The notes under the pieces are model-generated. The model had not been told where the DNA came from, did not search any database, and was given only the letters and a program-made list of their open reading frames with translations. 64,000 bases of DNA. It comes from Tunicatimonas pelagia. Lineage in GTDB: Bacteria; Bacteroidota; Bacteroidia; Cytophagales; Cyclobacteriaceae. A program made the translations under genes and the position numbers. The stretch lies in assembly GCF_030506325.1 (NCBI RefSeq), contig NZ_CP120683.1, forward strand, positions 5,770,501-5,834,500. Direction: 5' to 3'. This document shows positions 30,217-41,853 of the stretch, in pieces (within the stretch, counting starts at the first letter, position 1; each line of letters opens with the position of its first letter).

Positions 30217-30732
30217 ATGGCACAGAATGTACGGTCAGTTAAGGCCAGCGAATTAGATTTAAAAGAAAAAGTTGTTGCTATCAAGCGCGTAGCCAAAGTG
30301 GTGAAAGGTGGACGGCGATTCAGCTTTTCAGCTATTGTGGTAGTAGGTAATGGTGATGGGATTGTTGGGTATGGTTTAGGAAAAGCTAATGAAGTTACCG
30401 ATGCTATCACTAAAGGAGTAGATGATGCTAAGAAAAACCTGCTGAAAGTTCCGGTTCTAAAGGGAACCATTCCTCACGAGAATATTGGTAAATATGGCGG
30501 TGGGTTCGTTCTGCTAAAGCCTGCTTCACCTGGAACCGGAGTAATTGCCGGTGGTGCGATGCGTGCTGTGTTAGAGAGTGCTGGAGTAAACGACGTATTG
30601 GCCAAATCCAAGGGTTCGTCCAATCCTCATAATGTAGTTAAGGCTACCTTTGACGCATTAGCTACTATGCGAGATGCTTACTCGGTAGCGGAACAACGAG
30701 GAATTGAGTTAGAAAAAGTATTTAACGGCTAG
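30217..30732 (+). CDS. rpsE: 30S ribosomal protein S5
   Basis: 171 aa. S5 shapes the mRNA entry channel and accuracy centre. The dsRNA-binding-like N-domain segment [21 protein letters not shown] and the [19 protein letters not shown] region are intact. Four nt separate it from rpmD. Confidence 0.98.
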   Translation: MAQNVRSVKASELDLKEKVVAIKRVAKVVKGGRRFSFSAIVVVGNGDGIVGYGLGKANEVTDAITKGVDDAKKNLLKVPVLKGTIPHENIGKYGGGFVLLKPASPGTGVIAGGAMRAVLESAGVNDVLAKSKGSSNPHNVVKATFDALATMRDAYSVAEQRGIELEKVFNG

Positions 30733-30736
30733 AATA

Positions 30737-30916
30737 ATGGCTAAGATCCAGATTACCCAAGTCCGTAGTGCAATTAATAAACCTAAGCGTCAGAAATTGA
30801 CATTACAGGCACTTGGGTTAGGCAAGCTGCACCGAACAGTAGAAGTTGAAGCAAATCCTCAGATTCAGGGGATGGTTCGAAAAGTAAATCATCTCGTAAC
30901 TGTAAAAGAAGTTTAG
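30737..30916 (+). CDS. rpmD: 50S ribosomal protein L30
   Basis: 59 aa, ATG at 30737 to TAG at 30914-30916, lying in the 185-nt gap between rpsE and rplO. The translated protein begins [20 protein letters not shown] and contains [14 protein letters not shown], the L30 signature. The position between S5 and L15 is the standard one. Confidence 0.97.
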   Translation: MAKIQITQVRSAINKPKRQKLTLQALGLGKLHRTVEVEANPQIQGMVRKVNHLVTVKEV

Positions 30917-30917
30917 T

Positions 30918-31364
30918 ATGAACCTTAGTAACTTAAAACCTGCTGAAGGATCAGTTAAAAATAAAAAGCGAATCGGCCGAGGAGCTGGCTCCGGTTGGGG
31001 TGGCACTGCTGGTCGAGGTCACAAAGGAGCTCAGTCCCGATCAGGGTACAAAGTAAAAGCAGGCTTTGAAGGTGGTCAAATGCCACTACAGCGTCGGGTT
31101 CCTAAGTTCGGTTTTAAATCACCTAATAGAGTGGTTTATCACGTAGTGAATGTAGGGCAGTTGCAAGGAGTAGTTGATAAGTTAGGCAAGTCCGAACTCT
31201 CCTTCCAAGACTTTGTATCAGTAGGGTTGGCAGGAAAAAAAGACTTAGTTAAGATACTAGGAGACGGAGAAATTTCAGCATCAGTGAAAGTAGAAGCTCA
31301 CGCTTTTTCTAAGTCGGCTAAAGAGGCGATTGAGAAAGCAGGAGGAGAAACAGTTAAACTGTAA
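30918..31364 (+). CDS. rplO: 50S ribosomal protein L15
   Basis: 148 aa. Late-assembly protein with a glycine-rich N-terminus ([20 protein letters not shown]) that threads into 23S rRNA, and the C-terminal [21 protein letters not shown] fold. ATG starts 1 nt after the rpmD stop; secY follows after 6 nt. Confidence 0.98.
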   Translation: MNLSNLKPAEGSVKNKKRIGRGAGSGWGGTAGRGHKGAQSRSGYKVKAGFEGGQMPLQRRVPKFGFKSPNRVVYHVVNVGQLQGVVDKLGKSELSFQDFVSVGLAGKKDLVKILGDGEISASVKVEAHAFSKSAKEAIEKAGGETVKL

Positions 31365-31370
31365 GCGTGT

Positions 31371-32690
31371 ATGAAGAAGTTCATTACCACTATTAAGAAC
31401 ATATTTTCTATTGAGGAACTGCGTAATCGTATCTTAAATACGATTGGCTTTCTTATTATATTCCGTCTTGGCTCTTTTGTGGTTCTACCTGGGGTAGATC
31501 CTAACCTACTGGAGCAAGGAGCTGATAGTGGTATTTTCGGGCTTCTGAACACATTCTTAGGTGGTGCATTCAGTCGTGCCTCTATTTTTGGGTTGGGTAT
31601 TATGCCGTACATTTCGGCATCTATTGTTATCCAGCTACTAACCGTTGCGGTTCCCTACTTCCAGAAAATGCAGAAGGAGGGTGATTCTGGTCGGAAGAAG
31701 ATGAACCAGATTACTCGGGTTCTTACTATTCTGATTACACTGGGTCAATCAGTAGGATATTTAGCGTATGCCGTACCAGATGAGGCAGTTATGATCGACC
31801 AGACTCTGTTCACCATAACGGCTATGATCTTATTATCGGCGGGCACGATTTTCTGTATGTGGTTAGGTGAGAAAATTACCGATAAAGGAATTGGTAATGG
31901 TATCTCCATGCTGATTATGATTGGAATCATCTCCCGCTTTCCGGGTTCAATCGTTGCGGAAGCATTAGCAAAAGGCATGAGTGGTGCTCTATTGTTTGTA
32001 TTAGAAATTGTAGCTTTATTCTTTGTAGTAATGGCTTCGGTAATTCTGACACAAGCTATTCGGCGAGTTCCGGTTCAATACGCTAAGCAAGTAGTTGGTA
32101 ATAAAGTATACGGTGGACAGCGACAGTATATTCCCCTACGGGTAAATGCTTCGGGAGTAATGCCTATTATCTTTGCTCAATCATTAATGTTCTTACCTGG
32201 CCTGCTGGCTGGAATATGGGCTGATCAGAGTGATATTGCAGCTTCTATTGGACGGACATTTGCGGATATTTCCTCCTGGCAATACAACGTGGTTTTTGGT
32301 ATACTAATTATCTTATTTACCTTCTTCTACACAGCAATTACGATCAACTCTACCCAAATTGCAGATGATCTGAAGCGGAACGGTGGATTTGTACCGGGGG
32401 TGAAGCCTGGTAAACCTACAGCAGATTTTCTAGATACCATATTATCTCGAATTACGCTGCCTGGTTCGGTTTTTCTATCCATCATCGCTATTATGCCGGC
32501 TATTGCTATGGTGGCGGGAGTCACTACCGATTTCTCTTACTTTTACGGGGGAACTTCGCTCTTAATTATGGTAGGGGTTATACTGGATACTCTACAACAA
32601 ATAGAAAGCTACTTACTCATGCGCCACTACGAAGGGTTGATGAAATCAGGAAGGGTAAAAGGGCGATCGCAAAATGCAGCAGTGGCTTAG
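31371..32690 (+). CDS. secY: Preprotein translocase channel subunit SecY
   Basis: 439 aa with ten predicted membrane spans. Conserved blocks include [19 protein letters not shown] near helix 2 (plug and lateral-gate region), [14 protein letters not shown] and the cytosolic C-terminal loops around [14 protein letters not shown], which contact the ribosome and SecA. With SecE at 7204 it forms the Sec channel. infA follows 10 nt later; the map gene often found in between is absent. Confidence 0.98.
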   Translation: MKKFITTIKNIFSIEELRNRILNTIGFLIIFRLGSFVVLPGVDPNLLEQGADSGIFGLLNTFLGGAFSRASIFGLGIMPYISASIVIQLLTVAVPYFQKMQKEGDSGRKKMNQITRVLTILITLGQSVGYLAYAVPDEAVMIDQTLFTITAMILLSAGTIFCMWLGEKITDKGIGNGISMLIMIGIISRFPGSIVAEALAKGMSGALLFVLEIVALFFVVMASVILTQAIRRVPVQYAKQVVGNKVYGGQRQYIPLRVNASGVMPIIFAQSLMFLPGLLAGIWADQSDIAASIGRTFADISSWQYNVVFGILIILFTFFYTAITINSTQIADDLKRNGGFVPGVKPGKPTADFLDTILSRITLPGSVFLSIIAIMPAIAMVAGVTTDFSYFYGGTSLLIMVGVILDTLQQIESYLLMRHYEGLMKSGRVKGRSQNAAVA

Positions 32691-32700
32691 TAATGAACCT

Positions 32701-32919
32701 ATGGCAAAACAAGCATCAATTGAACAAGACGGAACCATTGTAGAAGCACTGTCTAATGCAATGTTTCGGGTAGAGTTAGAGAACGGGCACGAGGTAATTG
32801 CCCACATTTCGGGTAAGATGAGAATGAATTATATTAAAATTTTACCTGGTGATCGAGTGAAGTTAGAAATGTCTCCCTACGATCTTACCAAAGGAAGAAT
32901 TGTTTATCGCTATAAATAG
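32701..32919 (+). CDS. infA: Translation initiation factor IF-1
   Basis: 72 aa from ATG at 32701 ([17 protein letters not shown]), the family's usual start and length; a longer reading from 32674 would overlap secY and add nine unrelated residues. A single OB-fold, with [21 protein letters not shown] at the end, that blocks the A site during initiation. Confidence 0.97.
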   Translation: MAKQASIEQDGTIVEALSNAMFRVELENGHEVIAHISGKMRMNYIKILPGDRVKLEMSPYDLTKGRIVYRYK

Positions 32920-32927
32920 AAGAAATC

Positions 32928-33044
32928 ATGAAAGTAAAAGCGTCCATCAAAAAGCGAAGTGTCGATTGCAAGATCGTTCGCCGAAAAGGAAAGCTTTATA
33001 TTATTAACAAAAAGAACCCCCGGTTCAAACAAAGACAAGGTTAA
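32928..33044 (+). CDS. rpmJ: 50S ribosomal protein L36, zinc-ligand-free
   Basis: 38 aa, ATG at 32928 to TAA at 33042-33044. Starts [20 protein letters not shown] and ends NPRFKQRQG, clearly L36. The usual CxxC...CxxxxH zinc site is reduced to one cysteine (Cys14), so this is a C-minus form that cannot bind zinc in the normal way. Confidence 0.96.
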   Translation: MKVKASIKKRSVDCKIVRRKGKLYIINKKNPRFKQRQG

Positions 33045-33046
33045 TT

Positions 33047-33424
33047 ATGGCTAGAATTGCTGGAGTTGATATTCCTGACCACAAGCGAGGCGAAGTTGGG
33101 CTGACGTACATTTTTGGTATTGGCCGAAGTGCTTCCCTTAGCATATTAGCAAAAGCAGGAGTAGATCCTGATAAGAAAGTGGGAGAGTGGAATGATGAAG
33201 AATCGAATCAGATTCGCCAGATTATTTCTGAAAATCATAAGGTAGAAGGGGTTCTGAAATCTGAAGTTCAACTGAACATTAAGCGATTGATGGATATTGG
33301 TTGCTACCGAGGGCTTCGTCATCGTAAAGGATTACCTCTGCGAGGGCAGCATACTAAGAACAACTCCCGTACTCGTAAGGGTAAGCGGAAGACCGTTGCT
33401 AATAAGAAAAAGGCTACTAAGTAA
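33047..33424 (+). CDS. rpsM: 30S ribosomal protein S13
   Basis: 125 aa. S13 bridges the 30S head to the 50S. Helix-two-turn-helix segment ([19 protein letters not shown], then [14 protein letters not shown]) and the C-terminal [20 protein letters not shown] tail are intact. Starts 2 nt after rpmJ. Confidence 0.98.
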   Translation: MARIAGVDIPDHKRGEVGLTYIFGIGRSASLSILAKAGVDPDKKVGEWNDEESNQIRQIISENHKVEGVLKSEVQLNIKRLMDIGCYRGLRHRKGLPLRGQHTKNNSRTRKGKRKTVANKKKATK

Positions 33425-33449
33425 TTTATGCAACGACGCAGAGTACCCG

Positions 33450-33487
33450 TTGTGGCGACCGCCGCGCGGAGCAATGCGTCGCCACAA
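33450..33487 (+). repeat. GC-rich palindromic element between rpsM and rpsK
   Basis: TTGTGGCGAC (33450-33459) and GTCGCCACAA (33478-33487) are perfect 10-bp inverted arms around a GC-rich 18-nt centre that includes the palindrome CCGCGCGG (33462-33469). It fills most of an unusual 70-nt gap in an operon whose other gaps are mostly 0-16 nt, and is far more GC-rich than its neighbours. It resembles a REP or MITE-like insertion. Confidence 0.75.
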
Positions 33488-33494
33488 TCATATT

Positions 33495-33887
33495 ATGGCA
33501 CAAAAGAGAAAAGATAAAGGTAAGAAGAGAGTTGTCGCGGTTGATACCGTTGGGCAGGCTCACATTAAAGCTTCTTTCAACAACATTATTATCTCCATTA
33601 CTAACATGGCAGGTCAGGTTGTTTCCTGGTCATCTGCTGGAAAAATGGGGTTCCGGGGTTCTAAGAAAAACACTCCTTACGCCGCCCAGATGGCAGCATC
33701 TAACTGTGCTCAGGTTGCGTACGATCAGGGCATGAGAAAGGTAGAAGTGTACGTAAAAGGGCCTGGCTCAGGAAGAGAGTCTGCCATTCGTACTCTTCAG
33801 AATACTGGTTTAGAAGTGACTATGATTCAGGATGTTACTCCTCTTCCCCACAATGGCTGTCGTCCTCCTAAGCGACGTAGAGTTTAA
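33495..33887 (+). CDS. rpsK: 30S ribosomal protein S11
   Basis: 130 aa from ATG at 33495 ([20 protein letters not shown]). An upstream-extended reading from 33297 overlaps rpsM and reads through the palindromic element, so it is rejected. S11 lies on the platform near the mRNA exit; [18 protein letters not shown] and [14 protein letters not shown] are diagnostic, as is the C-terminal [16 protein letters not shown]. Confidence 0.97.
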   Translation: MAQKRKDKGKKRVVAVDTVGQAHIKASFNNIIISITNMAGQVVSWSSAGKMGFRGSKKNTPYAAQMAASNCAQVAYDQGMRKVEVYVKGPGSGRESAIRTLQNTGLEVTMIQDVTPLPHNGCRPPKRRRV

Positions 33888-33912
33888 TTCATTATAAAGA
33901 TCATTCGTTTAT

Positions 33913-34524
33913 ATGGCTCGTTATACAGGTCCTAAAACAAAAATTGCCCGTAAGTTCGGTGATCCCATCTTTGGGCCGAGCAAAGCTTTACAAAAAAAGA
34001 GCTATCCTCCTGGTCAGCATGGGCGGGGCAGACGCCGTAAGCAATCAGAATATGCTATGCAGCTGATGGCTAAGCAAAAGGCTAAGTATACCTACGGTGT
34101 ATTAGAGCGTCAGTTTGCTAACTTATTTGATAAAGCAAGTCGTAGCAAAGGTATTACCGGTGAGGTTTTATTACAATTGCTGGAGGCTCGCTTAGATAAT
34201 GTAGTGTATCGCTTAGGCATTGCACCCACCCGGCGCGGTGCTCGTCAGCTCGTTTCGCACAAACATATTGTCGTAAACGGCGAAGTAGTAAATATTCCTT
34301 CTTATCACTTGAAGCCGGGTGATTTGATAGGAGTGCGAGAAAAGTCAAAGTCATTGTTAGCAGTGACCGAGAGTGTAGCATCGCATAGTCCAAAAGTAAA
34401 GCAATATTCTTGGTTGGAGTGGGATGGCAAGGAGCTTACTGGTCGCTTCAGCTCACAACCTAGTCGAGAAGATATTCCTGAAAACATCCAGGAGCAACTG
34501 ATCGTTGAGCTTTACTCTAAATAA
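33913..34524 (+). CDS. rpsD: 30S ribosomal protein S4
   Basis: 203 aa. Primary 16S-binding protein. N-terminal domain has [20 protein letters not shown] without zinc cysteines; the S4 RNA-binding motif is in [20 protein letters not shown] to [16 protein letters not shown]. In E. coli S4 represses the alpha operon; I see no clear pseudoknot target upstream of rpsM here. Confidence 0.98.
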   Translation: MARYTGPKTKIARKFGDPIFGPSKALQKKSYPPGQHGRGRRRKQSEYAMQLMAKQKAKYTYGVLERQFANLFDKASRSKGITGEVLLQLLEARLDNVVYRLGIAPTRRGARQLVSHKHIVVNGEVVNIPSYHLKPGDLIGVREKSKSLLAVTESVASHSPKVKQYSWLEWDGKELTGRFSSQPSREDIPENIQEQLIVELYSK

Positions 34525-34560
34525 TTTTACAGTACAAATAATAATCACTACCCACAAATT

Positions 34561-35553
34561 ATGTCCATACTTGCATTTCAAATGCCCGAAAAAGTGGTGA
34601 TGGAAAAGGCTGATAATTTTCACGGCCTTTTTACTTTTAAGCCACTGGAGCGAGGGTACGCAGTTACGATAGGTAATGCATTACGAAGGATTCTTCTTTC
34701 CTCTTTGGAAGGATACGCCATCACGGGTATTAAAATTCCGGGCGTGTTACACGAGTTTTCTTCTATTGACGGTGTAGTAGAAGATCTTTCGGAAATTATC
34801 TTGAACCTTAAGATGGTTCGCTTTAAGAAAGTAACTGAAGATTTTGTTGAAAATAAAGTCGTAATCCCTTTGCGGGGACAAAGCACTTTTACTGGTGCTG
34901 ATATTCAAAATCACACCACTTCTTTCGAGATTCTTAATCCAGAACACGTAATCGCCCACTTAGATGATTCCGTAGATTTGGAGGTAGAACTGTACGTGGA
35001 CAAAGGAAGAGGATATATTCCTAGCGAAGAGAATAGCCAAAACGATCAGAATGCTGGATATATTCCGCTAGATGCCGTATTCTCGCCTATTAAAAATGTT
35101 ACGTTTGAAGTGGAGAATACTCGGGTTGAGCAGAAGACTGACTTTGAACAGTTACTGATTGACATTCAAACCGATGGTTCAATCCACCCGGAAGATGCGT
35201 TGAAAGGTGCTGCCAATATTCTTATCAAGCACTTCATGCTATTCTCTGACCAAAGTATGGTGCTGGAGTCGCCTCAGCAAGGTGAACCTGATGCAGTAGA
35301 TGAAGAGATGCTTCACATGCGTAAGCTTCTTAAAACCCCACTGAATGATCTAGATCTTTCAGTGCGGGCTTACAATTGCTTGAAAGCTGCTGATGTGAAA
35401 ACGCTAGGCGATTTGGCTCAGTTAGAAATATCAGATATGATGAAGTTTCGAAACTTTGGAAAGAAGTCCCTGGCGGAGCTAGAGCAGCTCATTCAAGACA
35501 AGAATCTTTCGTTCGGAATGGATTTAACAAAATACAAGTTAGAAGAAGATTAA
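34561..35553 (+). CDS. rpoA: RNA polymerase subunit alpha
   Basis: 330 aa. The N-terminal domain (to about 235) dimerises and carries beta and beta'; the segment ERGYAVTIGNALRRILLSSL is diagnostic. The C-terminal domain (about 260-325) holds LDLSVRAYNCLKAADVKTLG and FGKKSLAELEQLI, the DNA/activator-binding fold. 36 nt after rpsD, 33 nt before rplQ. Confidence 0.99.
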   Translation: MSILAFQMPEKVVMEKADNFHGLFTFKPLERGYAVTIGNALRRILLSSLEGYAITGIKIPGVLHEFSSIDGVVEDLSEIILNLKMVRFKKVTEDFVENKVVIPLRGQSTFTGADIQNHTTSFEILNPEHVIAHLDDSVDLEVELYVDKGRGYIPSEENSQNDQNAGYIPLDAVFSPIKNVTFEVENTRVEQKTDFEQLLIDIQTDGSIHPEDALKGAANILIKHFMLFSDQSMVLESPQQGEPDAVDEEMLHMRKLLKTPLNDLDLSVRAYNCLKAADVKTLGDLAQLEISDMMKFRNFGKKSLAELEQLIQDKNLSFGMDLTKYKLEED

Positions 35554-35586
35554 TCACCCAACTGGGTGTGGTAAAGAAATAGAGCC

Positions 35587-36285
35587 ATGAGACACGGCAA
35601 GCGATTTAATCATTTAGGAAGAACCTCTTCGCATCGGAAATCTACGTTGGCGAACATGGCATCTTCGCTCATTATTCACAAGCGATTGACGACTACTGTG
35701 GCTAAAGCAAAAGCCCTTCGTCAGTACGTAGAACCATTGATTACTAGATCAAAGGTAGATAGCACTCATTCCCGAAGAGTTGTTTTTTCTTACTTAAAGG
35801 ACAAAGACTCTTCTCGGGTTTTGTTTGACGAAGTAGCTGAAAAAGTAGCGGAACGGCCAGGAGGGTACACTCGGATTATCAAGCTAGGCAATCGTTTGGG
35901 TGACAACGCTGAAATGTGCATGATTGAACTGGTTGATTTCAACGAAATATACAACCAAGAAGAAAAGCAAGCCAAAACCAAAACTCGCCGAAGCCGACGA
36001 GGGGGTAAAAAGAAGATCGATACTTCTACTCAAGCGGCAGCCACTTCTGAGGCTGTAACTGAAACTGAAGAACCTCAGACTGCCGAGGAAAGTGCAGTAG
36101 AAGAGGAAACTGTAGAGTTGAGTGGTGAAGTGGTGGTTGAAGATACTACTACTGAGGCTGAAACTGAAACAGCCCAGGAAGTAGAAGCTAGTACAGCGAC
36201 TGAAGAGCAAGTAGAATCAGATGATCAGCCCCAGGCAGAAGATGCACCTTCTGAAGAAGATGATGAAAAAGAATCTAAAGGGTAA
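35587..36285 (+). CDS. rplQ: 50S ribosomal protein L17 with long acidic tail
   Basis: 232 aa, about twice the usual 116-127. Residues 1-120 are standard L17 ([20 protein letters not shown], ending near ELVDFNEIY). A basic linker ([14 protein letters not shown], about 130-143) leads to roughly 85 residues made almost only of Glu, Thr, Val, Ala, Ser and Asp, without hydrophobic core. Shorter acidic extensions of L17 occur in this phylum; the function is unknown. Last gene before a strong terminator. Confidence 0.97.
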   Translation: MRHGKRFNHLGRTSSHRKSTLANMASSLIIHKRLTTTVAKAKALRQYVEPLITRSKVDSTHSRRVVFSYLKDKDSSRVLFDEVAEKVAERPGGYTRIIKLGNRLGDNAEMCMIELVDFNEIYNQEEKQAKTKTRRSRRGGKKKIDTSTQAAATSEAVTETEEPQTAEESAVEEETVELSGEVVVEDTTTEAETETAQEVEASTATEEQVESDDQPQAEDAPSEEDDEKESKG

Positions 36286-36307
36286 TTTAATAGCCTTGTA
36301 AGCATAG

Positions 36308-36348
36308 AAAGGGAATTGTTCGGTAAACGAATGATTCCCTTTTTTTTT
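36308..36348 (+). terminator. Rho-independent terminator after rplQ
   Basis: AAAGGGAAT (36308-36316) pairs perfectly with ATTCCCTTT (36334-36342); TTCG/CGAA extends the stem inside. Nine T follow the C-run (36340-36348). It closes the ribosomal-protein block. Confidence 0.9.
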
Positions 36349-36386
36349 ACTTCATATTTTACAAACTTGCCACCAACTTAAACACT

Positions 36387-38799
<2,413 letters not shown>

Positions 38800-38867
38800 A
38801 ACAGTAGGACGCAAGAGGAAGAATATTTTTCCGGTAAAATTAGGTATATTGTTATAACTAAACGAAC

Positions 38868-39161
38868 ATGGAAATACCGAAAATACCGTCGTGGCTGAGA
38901 AATTTTTTCTTCCTCTTTACCTTGGGTTTTCTGCTTTGGATGTTTTTTCTCGACATCAATGATCTGCCCTCTCAGTTCCAAAGAAGCCAAGAGATACGTT
39001 CTCTAGAACAGGAAAAGGCCTTTTATGAACAGGAAATAGAGAAAGTGAAAGGTGACCGCAAGAAATTGCTGACCGACGATGCCATGCTAGAGAAGTTTGC
39101 CCGGGAGAAATACTTAATGAAGAAGCCCAGCGAGGATGTATATGTACTGGAAAAACAGTAA
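38868..39161 (+). CDS. FtsB/DivIC-like septum formation protein
   Basis: 97 aa. A short cytoplasmic N-terminus, one membrane span (about 12-29, FFLFTLGFLLWMFFL) and a periplasmic coiled coil (about 35-68, rich in Glu/Lys/Gln) followed by AREKYLMKKPSEDVYVLE, the pattern of the septum formation initiator family. It would bridge FtsL/FtsQ partners at the divisome. Placement after eno is typical for FtsB. The end overlaps the next reading frame by 20-26 nt. Confidence 0.88.
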   Translation: MEIPKIPSWLRNFFFLFTLGFLLWMFFLDINDLPSQFQRSQEIRSLEQEKAFYEQEIEKVKGDRKKLLTDDAMLEKFAREKYLMKKPSEDVYVLEKQ

Positions 39162-39732
39162 AACTACGAACCGACTAAAACTGATACTGCTACTCTGGGG
39201 AGTGATTGGTATCAGTCAATTTTCTGTCGCTCAGGAAGAAGGCGAAGATCAAGTGCAAGAGGAAGATGAGAGTTATTATCAGAGACCGTCTATTCTCGAT
39301 AAACTAGCACCGGGAGGAAATTTTAGTCTACAATTTGGTACGATAACCTACATTGAGGTATCACCGATGGTGGGTTACCGCTTTACGAATAATTTTACGG
39401 CCGGGCCAGGCTTTACGTATCGCTATTTTAAAGTACGGGGGTTTGAGGCTTCGAGCATCTATGGCCCTCGGTTTTTTGCTCGCTACGTAATCAGTCGGCA
39501 GTTCTTTTTGCAATCTGAGTACGAAAATCTCAGTGTAGAGTTCCCTACCGGTGATCCCCGGACGCCTGTTACCCGAGAGTGGGTTCCTGGATTGTTTGTT
39601 GGCGGAGGCTTGTTTCAACCAATTGGTCAACGGGCTGGTATTATGGTTGGAGCATTTTACAACCTTAGTCACGATAATATTCGGTCGCCTTACAATAGTC
39701 CTTGGGTTTTTAACGTAGGTCTTACACTTTAG
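39142..39732 (+). CDS. Hypothetical outer-membrane beta-barrel protein
   Basis: 196 aa from ATG at 39142; an ATG two codons earlier (39136) is equally possible. A signal peptide ending FSVAQ precedes an acidic stretch and then alternating strands with aromatic ends (GGNFSLQFGTITYIEVSPMV, GPGFTYRYFKV, then GLFVGGGLFQPIGQRAGIMV), ending WVFNVGLTL. A terminal hydrophobic residue suits BAM insertion. No family is recognised with certainty. It starts inside the divisome gene and its stop overlaps the convergent dehydrogenase by 11 nt. Confidence 0.7.
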   Translation: MYWKNSKTTNRLKLILLLWGVIGISQFSVAQEEGEDQVQEEDESYYQRPSILDKLAPGGNFSLQFGTITYIEVSPMVGYRFTNNFTAGPGFTYRYFKVRGFEASSIYGPRFFARYVISRQFFLQSEYENLSVEFPTGDPRTPVTREWVPGLFVGGGLFQPIGQRAGIMVGAFYNLSHDNIRSPYNSPWVFNVGLTL

Positions 39733-40807
39733 CCGGAAACGCTATCCCAAATTTTTCGGATAGCTGACGAAGACTATCGCTTACTGGCGGTAGTAGCGGA
39801 ATACCCTGCTTCTTTCTTAGCACCTCTTGCTCTCGCTCCGGGTCGCCCGGAATCAGTACTTTCTCCTGACCATCTGCTGGCTGGGCACTGCGGAAAGCAC
39901 CAATCCACTGGTCCATGTGCTGCTTAAACTCTTCAACCGGACGAAAAGCATCGGTCCGCATTGCTCCTACAAAGTGTCCCATTCCTTTACCTACCGGATT
40001 AGCCGAAGGTTCTAGAAAAGCCACAAAAGGAGGCACCCAAGGACCGTAATTTGCCCCGGACAGTACCGCCGAAAAAATATCAACCCAAGCACCTAAGCAG
40101 TATCCTTTGTGGCTGCCGTGTTCTTTATCACCTCCCAATGGTAGCAGTGCCCCACCGTTAGCTACTTCTTTCGGGTTTTGAGAGGGTGCTCCGTCGCTAG
40201 TTTGGATCCAACCCAACGGTGCCGACTGACTTTTCCGCTGGAGGATTTCCAGTTTACCATTGGCTACCGTGGTAGTAGCAAAGTCAGCCACGAAAGGGGG
40301 TTCGGTGCCTGCGGGGATTGCTACGGCAATGGGGTTTGTACCCAGTAATCGGTCTTTAGAAAAAGTAGGAGCCACCAGCGGGCTGGCGTTGGTCATCGCC
40401 ACACCAATCATATCTTGCTGCAACGGAAGCATAGCGTGATACCCCGCTATACCAAAATGATTAGAATTTCGAATGGCTACCCAGCCAGTGCCCACTTTTG
40501 CCGCTTTTTCCATCGCAATTTTCATGGCTTCGGGAGCAACTACCAATCCGAGTCCCTGGTCTCCGTCTACTACCGCGGTGCTGGGGGTTTGGTGTACGGT
40601 GGTGATGTTAGGCCGAGCATTGATTCTACCTTTCTCCCATAGCCTGACATAGCCAATCAGTCGGGCAATGCCGTGGGAGTCAATACCTCGTAGGTCGGCA
40701 GAAGCAAGCACACGGGCGGCTAATTCGGCCTGTTCGGTAGAGCAGCCTATTTTCTTAAAGATAGCCGTAGAAAAATCGGAAAGCGAGTCAGCGGAGAAAT
40801 GTTCCAT
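39722..40807 (-). CDS. Malate/L-lactate dehydrogenase family (Ldh2-type) oxidoreductase
   Basis: 361 aa from ATG at 40807 (MEHFSADSLSDFSTAIF); a reading from 40846 adds 13 unlikely residues. The fold is the unusual NAD(P)-dependent Ldh2/YlbC/ComC type, not Rossmann: conserved RGIDSHGIARL, GWVAIRNSNHFGIAGYHAM and GTNPIAVAIPAG are visible, and HGSHKGYCLGAWVDI follows. Members oxidise malate, lactate, ureidoglycolate or similar 2-hydroxyacids; substrate cannot be told here. The gene is convergent with the barrel protein. Confidence 0.88.
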   Translation of the reverse strand: MEHFSADSLSDFSTAIFKKIGCSTEQAELAARVLASADLRGIDSHGIARLIGYVRLWEKGRINARPNITTVHQTPSTAVVDGDQGLGLVVAPEAMKIAMEKAAKVGTGWVAIRNSNHFGIAGYHAMLPLQQDMIGVAMTNASPLVAPTFSKDRLLGTNPIAVAIPAGTEPPFVADFATTTVANGKLEILQRKSQSAPLGWIQTSDGAPSQNPKEVANGGALLPLGGDKEHGSHKGYCLGAWVDIFSAVLSGANYGPWVPPFVAFLEPSANPVGKGMGHFVGAMRTDAFRPVEEFKQHMDQWIGAFRSAQPADGQEKVLIPGDPEREQEVLRKKQGIPLLPPVSDSLRQLSEKFGIAFPAKV

Positions 40808-40865
40808 AGTGATTAGGCAGTGCAGTGGGCACAGTAGGTACGACAAAAATATAGAATAATCTGAA

Positions 40866-41807
40866 TTAGCTAAACCGTTGGGCTAACTGGGTAACTAAAC
40901 CTTCTTTCAAAGCGTAGGATGAGATTTGAATAGTATGAATCTGGTAGGTCTCCAGTGCGTATTGAATCAGCCAAGCCGCCGGTACAATCATATCCACCCG
41001 CATTTCAATCATTCCCGGAATGGCTAGTCGTTGCGCTCGGTTCAATCGGGAAAAGTCTTGCAACATCCGTTGGAATGCTGCTTGAGTTAATGGGAGCTCA
41101 GTAGCACCTGCTTCCACTTGTATAGTATCCCGATGCTGATAAATCTCACTTAAGGTATCGAAGGTACCGGATGCGCCAACCAGTATTTTAGGGCGATGCC
41201 GTTCAACGATAGCTGAAAGCGGGACTAGCTTTTCTGAGAAATAACCTTTCAGTGCCTGAATATTATCTTCAGTGATAGGGTCTTGAATATCGAAACGATC
41301 AAGCAGCCGTTGAGCACCAATCTCGAAGCTTTGCTTCCACAGAATTTGCTCTTGATTGCAAAGAATAAACTCTACGCTTCCACCTCCAATGTCCATAATC
41401 AGTGAATTCTCACTGGATAAAGCAATTGCCTGACGCACCCCGTAGTAAATATACTTTGCTTCCTGATCGCCCGAAATGACATTTACCACAATGCCCGTTT
41501 TTTGCTTAATCTTAGCCACTAATGTTTGCCCATTTTTAGCATTGCGGAAAGCACTGGTCGCCGTGCAATGAACGCGATCAATCGGAACTTGATGATCTTC
41601 CAGTTTAAGCCTGAATTTTGTCAAGGCGGCTAAAGCTCGTTCTTCGGCTTCAGGGGTAATAAATCCTTGATTAATACTTCCTTGCCCAATCATCACCGGA
41701 ATACGCTCCCGATAAATAATACTAAAATTTTTACTGGGTTGTATTTCGGCTATTAATAAGTGAAAGGTATTGGTACCCAGATCAATAGTTGCGACGAAAT
41801 TATTCAT
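40866..41807 (-). CDS. Ppx/GppA family phosphatase
   Basis: 313 aa, the short form with only the two actin-like domains. ATIDLGTNTFHLLIAEI (phosphate-1 motif) begins at residue 5 and IMDIGGGSVEFIL is the second phosphate loop. Family members degrade polyphosphate or convert pppGpp to ppGpp; the short form does not allow a choice. Divergent from the carboxylase gene with only about 100 nt between the starts. Confidence 0.88.
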   Translation of the reverse strand: MNNFVATIDLGTNTFHLLIAEIQPSKNFSIIYRERIPVMIGQGSINQGFITPEAEERALAALTKFRLKLEDHQVPIDRVHCTATSAFRNAKNGQTLVAKIKQKTGIVVNVISGDQEAKYIYYGVRQAIALSSENSLIMDIGGGSVEFILCNQEQILWKQSFEIGAQRLLDRFDIQDPITEDNIQALKGYFSEKLVPLSAIVERHRPKILVGASGTFDTLSEIYQHRDTIQVEAGATELPLTQAAFQRMLQDFSRLNRAQRLAIPGMIEMRVDMIVPAAWLIQYALETYQIHTIQISSYALKEGLVTQLAQRFS

Positions 41808-41853
41808 GTAATTATTAACGGAATAAATAAACGCTTATGTCATGCAAAGGGTG

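Noticed and set aside
32674-32700. Nine-residue N-terminal extension of IF-1
   Set aside because: It overlaps the end of secY; the MAKQ start at 32701 gives the standard 72-aa factor.
33297-33494. Reading frame extending S11 upstream by 66 codons
   Set aside because: It overlaps rpsM in another frame and runs through the palindromic element; S11 homologues start at the ATG at 33495.
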